A stretch of 64,000 nucleotides of DNA from Linepithema humile (taxonomy: Eukaryota; Arthropoda; Insecta; Hymenoptera; Formicidae): contig NC_090131.1 of assembly GCF_040581485.1 (NCBI RefSeq), positions 14,217,501 to 14,281,500 on the forward strand. Reading direction: 5' to 3'. The notes beneath the pieces were generated by a model that was not told the origin of the DNA, ran no database searches, and saw only the letters and a list, made by a program, of their open reading frames with translations. How positions within the stretch are numbered: the first letter of the stretch is position 1; each line of letters starts with the position of its first letter. Positions 43,154-52,953 of this stretch are shown here, one piece after another. A program made the position numbers and the translations under genes.

Positions 43154-45330
43154 TCAAAAATTTATAGCAGCTACTACATACTTATATGTGTCAGTGCCTT
43201 CATTACTGCTACTATTATCACTTTTATCAGTTTCAAAAAATGGCATTCTGTAACATTTTGTTACAACATTTGTTAAAGGAACAATTTCATTATTAAGTAA
43301 TTTTGAACATACGAAAAATTCAACTTTGTCAGATAAAATGCCAACATCATAAAAATGTTTAACGTATTTAAATTTTTTTACAATAAAATAATATTGTTCA
43401 TCCGCTACAAGAATATTTTGAATCAAACAAATTGATGAACATTTCAAAAGACAACAGTTATTGTTAAGACGAAGACTAAAAATCATGTTATTGTATTCTA
43501 ATTTTTTATATTGCTTACAAAGAAGGAATATTTCATCTTGAATTAATGGACCAGATTCATGTGATTGTGATACTCGAATGTGATTATTCATTGTCAACTT
43601 TTCATAGTGTATTGGTTGTCCATGATATTTGCTCATTCTTCGAATAAACTGCTGCAAAGGAAGATGTGGCTTCCTGATATACTTTCTGATAAATGGAATT
43701 TTATTTTCAAATGGAAAAGTAGAAATGGTGTCTAAGGGTCCAAATCTTTTGACATCTTCTGTTAAATGTAACAAGCCATGAATGTTGTAAGATATAAAAT
43801 CCTTGCCGTAAATATTCTCAGATAATAAAACAAATTTTTTTAATGCAATATCAGAGAAATGCAATAATTTTTGTGAATATGTTGAAGATATTAATATACG
43901 TATTGATGTATGAAGCAACAAAAAATGCAAATAAACATCTTCTTGCAATATTCCACTTAGTACAACAGGACTTGTATATAGTAAGAATTGTCGGAATTCT
44001 GTGGCTTTATAATCTCTCCAATCTTTCAAAGATCTTGGTGATCGAGAAAATTCTACTGGACAATATTTCCGTATACTTTCCAATCTTGAAGATATCAAGT
44101 CAATATGTCTAGCAGATAATTTTGCGGATTTTGTAAAATTTCCAATCAACCATGCTTTACAAAGTCTTCTTACCACGCCTAGACACACTAAATGCATGTA
44201 ATCAAATGGCACTTGAGATACCATATTTAATGGAATTTGTAACAGAGGACTAACTGTCTCATTACTATGATGATTATTATATTTCCATTGTGCGTATTCA
44301 TTATCTGTACGAGGCTCATGAGTTGTACCAAGGAAAGACATTGTTCCATTTAAATAAAGACCTGAAACTTTACATTTAGAACAAGGATATTTGGCATTGT
44401 GAGCTTTATGATTTAAAATAAATGCTCTAGCAGGAGCATCGGCTATAAAACTCCTATAAATAATAGGTATTAATTTATTTCGATAAACAATACCTCTAGC
44501 ATTAGAAATTTTTTTTATTTCTTCAATAAAATATTTAAAAAATATATTTGGATTATTAGGTTTTTTATAACCTTTTGTTTATTCCAACTATTCCAGGACT
44601 ATTATCAGTTATATTGTAAATTCGAAATTGAATAGGCCAAATTTGAATTTTTCCATTACGATGTAATTGTGCTCCATCAGTACTAATATCTATCTCTAAG
44701 GAAAGTGGAATTGCATGAGAATGCATGTTAGATAATTTTGCAATAATAGATACTTCGAAGCCAATATGAACATATTCTCCATCTTCAAGTTTTACAATTT
44801 CTCCAGTGTTAGAAGGAGTCTTTAAAAGAGTGCGTATGTCCTTAGGTAAATATGAAAAACAAGAATGAGAAATTAATACTTTCAATATTGCATTTCCCTG
44901 AACATGAGTGAAATTATTTTGAACAAAACAAGAAACTAATTGTTTGTGGAAATTATCAATTATTTCAATATTGTTGTCGTCAGAATAATCACATTCTTCA
45001 TCAGTATAATTATGGTTAATCCATACATCCTCATCAGAATCTATTTCAGAAAATTCCGCATTAATTTCTTCATTTTGAAACTGAAATAATTCATTATTCG
45101 AAGAATTTACATCTAAACATAGAGATTCATTGCACATTCCATCTTTTGTATTCACTTGAAACAGATAATTATCTACTGATCTTGTATTGTATGTTTTCTC
45201 ATGTATTGTTGTGTTATGCACATTTTCCTTAATTGCTTTCTTTATTCGCTGTTGTTGACGAACAGAAAGGCTATTAAATGGCTTCTGAGATGGACAATCA
45301 TAAACCGGCTTCATTGTGGAATAATCTAGG
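43154..45330 (-). pseudogene. tnp2-like transposase (CACTA/CMC supergroup), one frameshift
   Basis: The first part (45314-44565, 249 residues) starts MKPVYDCPSQKPFNSLSVRQ. It has an acidic stretch (DEDVWINHNYTDEECDYSDD), then SLEIDISTDGAQLHRNGK and FRIYNITDNSPGI. The frame shifts within a short A-run at about 44578. It continues as YKKPNNPNIFFKYFI, NHKAHNAKYPCSKCKVSG (a zinc ribbon-like Cys pair) into the second part (44341-43154, 395 residues) with VPFDYMHLVCLGVVRRL, KYCPVEFSRSPRSL, FISYNIHGLLHLTEDV and FPFENKIPF. The D-G-xx, DYMH and H-L-xx-D signatures match tnp2-type DDE transposases. The exon begins after an acceptor at 45331, so a 5' noncoding or short exon lies upstream. A single-base insertion is the simplest reading of the break. 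Confidence 0.85.
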
Positions 45331-46501
45331 CTGTAATTTATAAAAATAATGTAGTTTATAAAATTTTTAAAAATTTATAACTGTAAAATTCTGTAAAGTT
45401 TTCAAATATATTGCATTGCAGATTACATTAAGGCAGGAATTAGTTTAAAGAAGAACTACAGCTTCTATTGAAAATTAAAAGAAAATATTAAAATAATAAA
45501 AGTCAGAACTAAAAAACGTCGATAAATTCGGATTATCATTATGTATAACTTAATTGCATCATCTGTTCTTTTTATGAAAATAATAGAAAACAAAACAATA
45601 CAATATAAAGAATACAGAAAATACAAGAAAATAATTGCAAATTTTACTGAACATATATAGTTATATTTTTCCATCTTAAATTTTATATGTTACAATATAA
45701 AAGAAAATAATATGACATATTTTATAATTTTAATGTATATACTTCTTTCAAAAACATATATATATATATATACATACATATAACTTTATTAAAATTACAA
45801 TCCCAGACAGTACAAATGTCTAAAATACGTTTAAAAACTTGTAGACATACATCTTGTAAATGTTTTTAAGACATTTGTACTGTCTGGGATAGGAATCTGT
45901 TTCTTTATACAGAGTTACATGTATATATTTTTCTACAAATCATATTTTTTTATATTATGACAAAAAAATGTAATAAAAATGATAGTTTTTAAAATGTAGA
46001 TAATATGCATATAAAAATATATTTATTTTTAAACTGACTTTTCTGACTTTTCACATAAAGTTGAAAATATATAGGTTAGAACACTTCAAAATATACTACG
46101 CTACAGATATAGAATATATTTCGAAAATATATGATGTTTTTATCGATACGAGTTACTTACGAGAAGAGTGAATGAGGGCTGCAGTAGAATGTGTTGAGCA
46201 GAGCAATGTTTTTCACTTAAATTAATACAGTCAGTCACGTATATCACATAACCGCAGTTACTATCGCTACTCGCTATTCCTTTGTTAGAATGCTTCCTGT
46301 GCGCTGCGCGGGACAAGTCGTTTGAGCACAACGACTGCAAGCAACTTACGAGCAAATATGGTATCCATTTGCATGTGATTTGCTGGTGTATAACGGACAA
46401 TACATGAGCTTAATAAATTTGCGGGCAAAACTCACGCAAACCGCGTACAAAGTTTATATGCATAAGACGCGCAAACTTTGCGCGCAAGAAATGTTATCTG
46501 G
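45331..46501. other. 5' region and right subterminal part of the 9.7-kb transposon
   Basis: Contains the small MITE at 45802-45888 and, at 46300-46500, TTGCGCG-type subterminal motifs (GCAAACTTTGCGCGCAAG). Transposase promoter and upstream exon would be expected here, but none is proven. Confidence 0.5.
45802..45888. mobile_element. 87-bp hairpin MITE with CCCAGA ends
   Basis: CCCAGACAGTACAAATGTCT and its complement form almost the whole element, with AT on both sides. Its CCCAG terminus is like that of the host 9.7-kb transposon, so it may be a non-autonomous relative. Confidence 0.75.
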
Positions 46502-46502
46502 G

Positions 46503-46664
46503 TATTTATATAATTTATTTACTAATATTTTTTTGTGTGTTTTATTATTTATAGTTTATAGTTTATACCCATTATATGTATATATAAAAAATTGTTTATT
46601 TATATCTAGTTATTATTAATATGAAATTGTAATATAAATATTACATATATTAATTTTTCTTCAG
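46503..46664. other. intron 1 (right part) of the DUF6570 gene
   Basis: AT-rich, ending in a pyrimidine-rich acceptor TTTTTCTTCAG at 46664. Confidence 0.5.
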
Positions 46665-48479
46665 GTATCACGAAGAACGAAGAAAAAAAATATTGGACGC
46701 AAAAGTAAAGCAGCGAAAAATCAATTGCTATATAGAACGCGAAAAGCAGCAACATGTTCTTTAACAGCTAATAATAAGCAAATTTTACAAACGAAAGCGA
46801 AAAAGCAATCGCATAAAAAAAGGCAAAAAAGAATATGTACAATAATAAGTAATGAACTAATTTCGCAACGTATAATTATTGTTAATGTACCCTCATCTAA
46901 TCCTCAAATTTTACAAAATCAGGTTAATCAGGAAACTCCGTTAATACAACAAACCATTATTGATACACACAGAGAAAAATTATTATTACAATTTCATTCA
47001 ACTATATGGTCTTTTGCAGATATCGCCTGTGATATTTGTAGGAAATTATATTATAAGAAACAAATATGTACTACGACAATGTCTGCTACAATTATGAATA
47101 TTTTGCCTAAAGAATTAAATAAATTAAACGATATAATTACATGTTTTCGTTGTGCCAATTTGATAAAAAAAGAAAAAGTTCCGACATAAGCATATTGGAA
47201 TGCTATGTTTTTAGATGACATTCCGGACGTTATAAGAAATTTAAGTGATATGGAGCAAAGACTTTTATCAAGAATCGTTCCATTTATAAAAATTATTAAA
47301 TTAGGTGGACGATTTGGTCAATCAGGTTTTCGAGGACAAGCTGTTTTATTCGCACGTAATGTTGAAGAAATCTCAGAACAATTACCATTACCAGTTGCAG
47401 AAACAGGCATGATTATTGTATGTGAACAACTTGAAAATATTGAACAATGCCGACAATTTCAAGTAAACGTGCAGAATTTATCAGCTGCTTTATCGTGGTT
47501 AATTCAAAATAATCCTTTATATCAAAACGTTAATATTAATCTTGACGCTACAAATTTTGACATTTCACAAATATGTCAAGTAATTGTAGCACAAGATAAT
47601 GATATAATTAACTATGGGAATATAAATAATTTTGCTATAGAAACTCAAGTAAGCAAGATAGATTTAATAGAAATATCTGGGGACAAAGCAATTATCAGAG
47701 GTTCTATGCATCAAGGTTACGAGATATTTTCTGATTTAACAAGAGGAAAACAATGTACGGCGAATGCAGTAGTTGCAATAGCTATGTGTTTATTACATTG
47801 TCCTTCGACTTGGACAAGAAATCTTATTGATAATATTTTATTGATAGGAGATGCGTTATATTTAAAAAGTCTATTAAAGCGCAATGAGCCTCATTTTGCT
47901 GAAATTGACAGAGAGTTTTTATCAGTTGATGAACTAGATAGAGATATTGAAATTTTTGGGAATATTATTACTCTCTTAATCACTAATAATGAAAACATAT
48001 CAGGACATTTATATAATGATAATAGCGCTGAAGGATTTCCAAATTTGAGAAATGCTTCAAGTATTTTCTTTCAAGATCAAATTTATGGAATATTAACTGC
48101 CAATGGAATTTCCGTTGCTATATTTCAATTCGATAATACTTTTTGGATATTTGATTCGCATTTAAGAGGACCAAAAGGTAGACCAGCACAAAATGGTACA
48201 GCATGTCTGATTCGTTTTCCAACAATATTATCAATGTATAATATGTTGAAAAATACTATACCAAAATCTTCAAATAATACTTTCGGTAATAGGCTTACTA
48301 TCCGTCCTGATTTAGCAGGACATGTCCTGATTTTGGATGATTTTAAAAGCGTCCTGATTTATTTTTTAAAATAAGTGAAATGTCCTGATTTATCGCCGAT
48401 AGGCAAACTTACGTTTTGTCTGCTATGCTTTATGGGCGGGTGAGTGTGTTCAGAAAGAGAAAAACCAAAGCGCCAAATA

Positions 48480-48580
48480 AGTCCCTCAAGATCTTTAATG
48501 TTTTTGCAATTTACGGTCAGAACGAATGCATTAATGAAATTGTGCAACTTTGCCAAAATCACTTTTCTTGAAAACACCAT
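48480..48580 (+). repeat. duplicated fragment of the hAT transposase
   Basis: CTCAAGATCTTTAATGTTTTTGCAATTTACGGTCAGAACGAATG-like DNA here matches the transposase coding region at about 49978-50065 (both have GGTCAGAACGAATG and a CACTT end). The result is an internal rearrangement in the 5' part of the element. Confidence 0.75.
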
Positions 48581-48868
48581 GCTCATCAATTCGAAACACG
48601 CGCGTGATGCGCAACGCGTTCTCCGCATTAATTGTTTGCGACTCTTGCGAGTTGCGGATTTGATTCGTGTCGTACTTTGTTACATAACCTTGCCTGTTGT
48701 CTCAGTGCATGTCCCTGTCAGTGTCAATAAACCAACTAAACGTCACATGGTTGACGGCACATTAAATACACAATGAAAAAAAATCCATGCCTGTCCGTCA
48801 TCCGCGAAATTAAAATATATATTTTTTCGTTGGTTCGTGAAAAGTTTAGAAAAAACTGACAAATCGAG

Positions 48869-51111
48869 ATGCCGCCAAAAAGAAAATGTCATTTTACCGA
48901 CGACTTACGCCGGAAGTACCCATGTTTCGGTAAAGGTCGAAGTGAGTTTGAAGCAAAATGTCAAATTTGTGATTCATATGTTTCAATAGCGAATAGTGGT
49001 TGGTATTTATTAATTCTATGTATAACTATATTATCTTAACCAGACATAATTAATAATTGAACAATACACTGAATTTAAGAGAATTCCCTCGCGATACTCA
49101 ACTTTTTCCTCTGGGAGAGAAAAAACATGCGTTGCACCGACACACGGATCAGCTCTATATTGTCAGGTGCACATCGCATGAATTACGTCGCTTTGTTACT
49201 AATATAATAGCTTCTTGTTCATTATTTTTCGTTCGTTTTTAGGATCAACCGATCTGGAAAAGCACATTAATACACCGAAGCACGCTAGGAACATTCGAGA
49301 TGCATCAACATCTAAATCAATGACAAACTTTGTTGTGCATAAATCGACACCCCTTGCTTTAAAAATATCAGCAGCAGAAGGAACGTTAGCATTTCATATC
49401 GTGAAACATCATAACAGCTTTAAATCAATGGACTGCACTTCAACTCTCTTGCGTACCCTTTTCGACGACTCTGATATTGCCAAAAAAATATCGTGCGCCC
49501 GTACAAAAACTGAAGCAATTATAAACGGTGTATTATCACCCCACTGTATACTCATGGTTTCTAATGACCTTAAGAATATTCCATTTGTGAGTATAAGTAC
49601 GGACAGCAGTAATCACGGCAATAAAAAATTATTCCCTATTGTTGTCCAGTACTTTGATCATATTCAGGGAGGAATTCAAGTACGTATGTTAGACTTGCAA
49701 GAAACCAACAACGAAACAGCTGAAACAGTCACAAGTTTGATCGAAGGTGTTATCACAAAACACAATTTAAGTAAAAAAATTATTGCATTTTCTGGCGATA
49801 ATACAAATACCAACTTTGGTGGTTTGAATCGTAAGGGTGAACAGAATATTTTTCATTTACTAAAAAATCGTGTAAATTCTGAACTCGTCGGAATTGGTTG
49901 TCCGGCGCATATTCTCCATAATGCGATTCATCACGGTCTCGATCAATTTGGCCTGTTCGATATTGATGCCCTGGTTCTCAAGATCTTTAATTTTTTTTCA
50001 ATTTACACGGTCAGAACGAATGAATTAAAAGAATTCTGCGACTTTGTCGAAGTCACTTATCGTAACCTATTATACCACAGCAAGACGCGATGGCTGAGCC
50101 TGCTGCCTGCTGTTCATCGAATTTTACAAATGTTTCCGGCCTTAAAATCCTATTTTTTATCCCAAAACAAACCGCCAAAAATACTCGAAGCTTTTTTTCT
50201 CGATGACTTCAGCGAATGCTATCTGTACTTTGTACATTCTATAATGTCACTTTTCTATGAAAAAATTAAGGACATTGAGAAAGAAAACAACAGCATATTG
50301 GAAATAATGGCTATTATTGGAGACACTGTTGAATCATTACGCGAAAGGATAGATTCCAAATTTCTGCCATTGAGCATCAAGCTTGTATTTTCAAAATTAA
50401 AAAAAGATGGGAAAGACAGTAGCTGTGACAATTTTGCAGCAAGGGCACTGTCAGTATACGAAGCAACGGAAAAGTATTTGCGAAAGTGGAGTGAGTCGTT
50501 TTCCGAGTTTGAGGTAAATACATTTAATTTTTTCAAAATTTCTTCTTTCTGAATTTTTTTATTGGTTACAAAATGGTATAATTTTTATGCTTTAGGTGTT
50601 CAAATGGTTGAATTTCAAACAGAAAGTTGTGCTGGATTATAAATATGTAGAAGAAACCATTATATTTCTGACGTCCAAAAATATCGTTCTTGACGATTCA
50701 AAAACTTTCAATCAATTCGTAAATCTTAAGAAATTTTTGAATCAAAAAGAGAACAATGAAGAATTCTTTAAACAATGCTGTAATTCGAAGATATGCAACT
50801 TTTTCTGTGCAAACTCTAACACTGAATTGTATTCAGAAATATTAAAAATTGCACAGTATTTTTTCGCGATACCAGGCCATAACGCGAATTGTGAACGGAT
50901 ATTTTCACTTATTAATACTCAGTGGAGCGATGAGCGTAATCGACTGTCAGTAGAAACTGTACGACATATTGTTACTGTTCAGTTTAATCTTAAAAACTTG
51001 TCCTGTGCAGATATCTATAAATATTTGTTACGACCGGAAAATATAGAAATACTACGAAAAATCAGTAGCTCCGAAAAGTACCAAAGCACTAGCAACAATG
51101 ATAAAATGTAA
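48869..51111 (+). CDS. hAT-family transposase with BED zinc finger, three exons
   Basis: Exons 48869-48998, 49243-50513 and 50596-51111 (130, 1271, 516 nt) join in phase with GT-AG introns to give 638 residues with no stop. The BED finger is split by intron 1: KCQICDSYVSIANSG, then STDLEKHINTPKH supplies the two His. The RNase H-like core follows with VSISTDSSNHGNKKLFPIV (first acidic residue) and FSGDNTNTNFGG, then a helical insertion with GCPAHILHNAIHHGLD and YHSKTRWLSLL. The C-terminal dimerisation region reads FAIPGHNANCERIFSLINTQ and RNRLSVETVRHI, the hallmark of hAT transposases. All parts look intact, so this may encode a working enzyme even though the right end of the element is not seen. 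Confidence 0.92.
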
Positions 51112-51534
51112 TGTCTTAAAACGTGTATTGTTTATTGTCTTAGTATTCAACTCAAGCCGCTTGAGTTAAGTTAAGTTAAGGTTAAGTTAAGTTAAGGTTA
51201 GGTTAGCATTTCGTAGGTCCCTCTCGTTGTGCGCCACCTTGTCGTGGTGAGAGGGCTCACCGGGGGAATACCTGAAAAGGTGTTTCCGCGGTGCTAAGAG
51301 CGCACAGTAGTAGTATATGGCAGGTATGGGGCGTCACAACAAACCCCCACCACCTACCCCATATTTGACCCACTGACCTACATTTGATCTGGCGTCAAAA
51401 CAAATGACGTCACAGGGAGGGGAGAGGGAAAAGATGGCGGCAGTGGGTCCAACATGATGGACGTCTACAAGATGGCGGCTGTTGACAAGATGGCGGCTGT
51501 TGACAAGTGATTTTTATTTTTCGGAATTGAGAAA

Positions 51535-51605
51535 AATCCAAGCTGGGTTCGAACCTGGATCGCTGGATTTCTAGTCCTGGTCCTAGTCTGCTGGGCTACC
51601 TATAC
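51535..51605 (-). repeat. tRNA-derived sequence (SINE head or tRNA relic)
   Basis: The minus strand has an A-box-like TAGCCCAGCAG, a 7-base anticodon-type loop CTAGAAA (anticodon position AGA, Ser-like) on a short stem, and an exact B box GGTTCGAACC. The acceptor stem halves do not pair and the variable arm is short, so it is not a working tRNA-Ser. A tRNA-derived SINE head is more likely. Confidence 0.55.
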
Positions 51606-51639
51606 ATCTAATGATAGTAAAATGGTGTATCGTATTTAT

Positions 51640-52062
51640 GGCTATGGGACCTGGCAGGGAGGGGATGTATATATGCTGGGACCGCGTCTATATGATGTAC
51701 CCCGGACTCTGTGGCAGGTATGGAACATGTAAACAAACGACGTCACACAGTCGCCTCTAGTCTGCGAAGGGAAGGGATGTATATATGTTGGGGCCGCGTC
51801 TATACGAGGTACCCCGGACTCTCTGGCAGATATGGAGCATGTAAACAAACGACGTCACACAGTCGCCTCTAGTCTGCGAAGGGAAGGGATGTATATGTGC
51901 TGGGGCCGCGTCTATATGAGGTACCCCGGACTCTCTGGCAGATATGGAGCATGTAAACAAACGACGTCACACAGTCGCCTCTAGTCTGCGAAGGGAAGGG
52001 ATGTATATGTGCTGGGGCCGCGTCTATATGAGGTACCCCGGACTCTCTGGCACGTATAGCGA
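51640..52062. repeat. 112-bp tandem repeat, about 3.7 copies
   Basis: CACACAGTCGCCTCTAGTCT recurs at 51744, 51856 and 51968, exactly 112 bp apart, with units carrying GGCCGCGTCTATA and GTACCCCGGACTCT. It lies next to the virus-like element and might be part of its terminal region. That is not established. Confidence 0.92.
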
Positions 52063-52443
52063 ACAAAAGAATGACGTCGCAGCGACGAATGATCATTCGA
52101 CTTTTAGTTTGATATTTGGTGTGATGGTTAAGGGGTCGAGCGCGCGATATTGCGTGAACGGGGTGAGCGTCAGCCACCCGTTTTCGCAGATTGAGCGTGC
52201 TGTAAAAATTGACGATGGCGAGTGGAGCGTGCAGGAACATGTGAAAAGGGGAAGGAAACGAATGCAAGAAATGAAATACAAAATCGTTTATTTGGAATTT
52301 TTTTTTAAAAATACATAATTGAACATTACGGTCAAAATATAAAAATATTTTATTCGACTTACTGAATACATTCTAAAAATATTATTTCAAAGCGCGCATC
52401 GAGAAATGTTAAATATATGAAAAAAATGTTTTATTTTAAATTT

Positions 52444-52953
52444 TTAAAAATACATCGTTGAATTATTACAACAAGTACTAGTAGGTAGTTTCGTTTGCTC
52501 ATTCTTTTTGCAAAGAAAAATTTTGCGATATAAGCATACTATCAGTCTGTCGTTTTGGTTATAATCATCGGTGAAAAGACGAAGAAATTGCTGAAGGCTG
52601 TAACCAAGAGACAAATAGTAAAGAAACACGCAGCAATATTGACCGCATGTTTGCGAAAAAAATCCTTGTAGCTGCTCGGTGTTCCATCGATACGTGATGG
52701 AATTTCGTCGAAGTCGCAGATGAAATCGTTGATCCGAGTGTGGCGGGATTCCGTAACTATCGAAATATGTGCCGGTACCATGCTCGTCGATGTAAAAGGC
52801 GACCCAGTGTCTTCCGGGGCGGTCATGTTCGTCTGTATTAGCGACAATGGCTGTCGACCTCGTCCACACCCTCGGTAGTCTGTCGGCAGGATAGACTCCC
52901 GCATATCTGACATTGAGACGATGCAACGCGTGTAAGATTTCCAACGAATTCAT
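52444..52953 (-). CDS. PRO: Polinton adenain-like cysteine protease
   Basis: 169 residues. The adenovirus-protease-like triad is visible: GRHWVAFYID (His 49), TYFDSYG (Asp 65), LQGFFSQTCGQYCCVFLYYL (Gln 96 and Cys 103, seven apart as in adenain). The enzyme is expected to process capsid and core precursors during virion maturation. It is the last gene of the cluster, and its start overlaps the end of the preceding gene by about 116 bp in another frame. The C-terminal tail (CKKNEQTKLPTSTCC) is not conserved in type. The start MNSLEILHALHRL fits the usual N-terminus of the family. Confidence 0.92.
   Translation of the reverse strand: MNSLEILHALHRLNVRYAGVYPADRLPRVWTRSTAIVANTDEHDRPGRHWVAFYIDEHGTGTYFDSYGIPPHSDQRFHLRLRRNSITYRWNTEQLQGFFSQTCGQYCCVFLYYLSLGYSLQQFLRLFTDDYNQNDRLIVCLYRKIFLCKKNEQTKLPTSTCCNNSTMYF

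Larger units (their letters stand above)
36808..46502 (-). mobile_element. 9.7-kb tnp2-type DNA transposon carrying SAE2-like and DUF4806 genes
   Basis: The ends are inverted repeats: CCCAGAAAACATTTTGCGCG inward from 36808 and CCCAGATAACATTTCTTGCG inward from 46502, with TA flanking both sides. Both subterminal regions are rich in TTGCGCG-type motifs. All three coding units read leftward: tnp2-like transposase (45330-43154), SAE2/CtIP-like gene (42449-41414) and DUF4806 gene (40687-38135). A CCCAG end with a dinucleotide target fits the CACTA/Mirage/Chapaev (CMC) supergroup better than classic CACTA. It sits in the intron of the DUF6570 gene, so it would be spliced out of that transcript if the gene were otherwise intact. 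The transposase is frameshifted, so this copy is now probably non-autonomous. Confidence 0.75.
36143..48315 (+). pseudogene. DUF6570 plus C76-like protease gene, interrupted by a 9.7-kb transposon, one stop and a hAT insertion
   Basis: Inferred exon 1 is 36143-36169 (MGVSIKKKQ, donor CAG|GTAAAT). Exon 2 opens at 46665 after TTCTTCAG and joins in phase to VSRRTKKKNIGRKSK. Next come a basic region, a Cys-rich segment (CDICRKLYY, CFRCANLIKKEKVP), and after a single in-frame TAA at 47187-47189 a DUF6570-like domain (DMEQRLLSRIVPF, GFRGQAVLFARN). This domain is known beside Helitron replicase genes. The C-terminal part has RGKQCTANAVVAIAMC (Cys at about residue 184 of the second segment) and FWIFDSHLRGPKGRP (Asp/His at about 317/319), the layout of C76-type deubiquitinating proteases of large DNA viruses. 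The end is cut near 48315 by a hAT element, which supplies the last codons. The function (host, Helitron or other element) is unknown. Confidence 0.75.
48316..51160 (+). mobile_element. hAT transposon, right end not recognised
   Basis: The left end starts at about 48316 with CAGGACATGTCCTGATTT. GTCCTGATTT recurs three times within 80 bp as subterminal repeats. It interrupts the C-terminal coding part of the DUF6570 gene. The transposase gene occupies 48869-51111. No matching right terminus is visible before the unrelated repeats that start near 51165, so the right end is deleted or overwritten. Confidence 0.75.
51161..52330. repeat. mixed repeat cluster left of the Polinton
   Basis: It starts with degenerate GTTAA/GTTAGG runs (51165-51208). 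Next is a GC-rich segment (GTGAGAGGGCTCACCGGGGG) and ACAAGATGGCGGCTGTTG twice (51469-51510), then the tRNA-like stretch and the 112-bp tandem array. The minus frames across the array are repeat artefacts. The Polinton left terminus should lie somewhere here but I could not fix it without its right partner. Confidence 0.5.

Noticed and set aside
51535..51605. Functional tRNA-Ser gene
   Set aside because: Acceptor stem does not pair and the long variable arm expected of tRNA-Ser is missing.
51642..52267. Small Cys/Arg-rich minus-strand proteins
   Set aside because: They are translations of the 112-bp tandem array.
51161..52330. Polinton left terminal repeat
   Set aside because: Without the right end no inverted partner can be compared, so no terminus is called.
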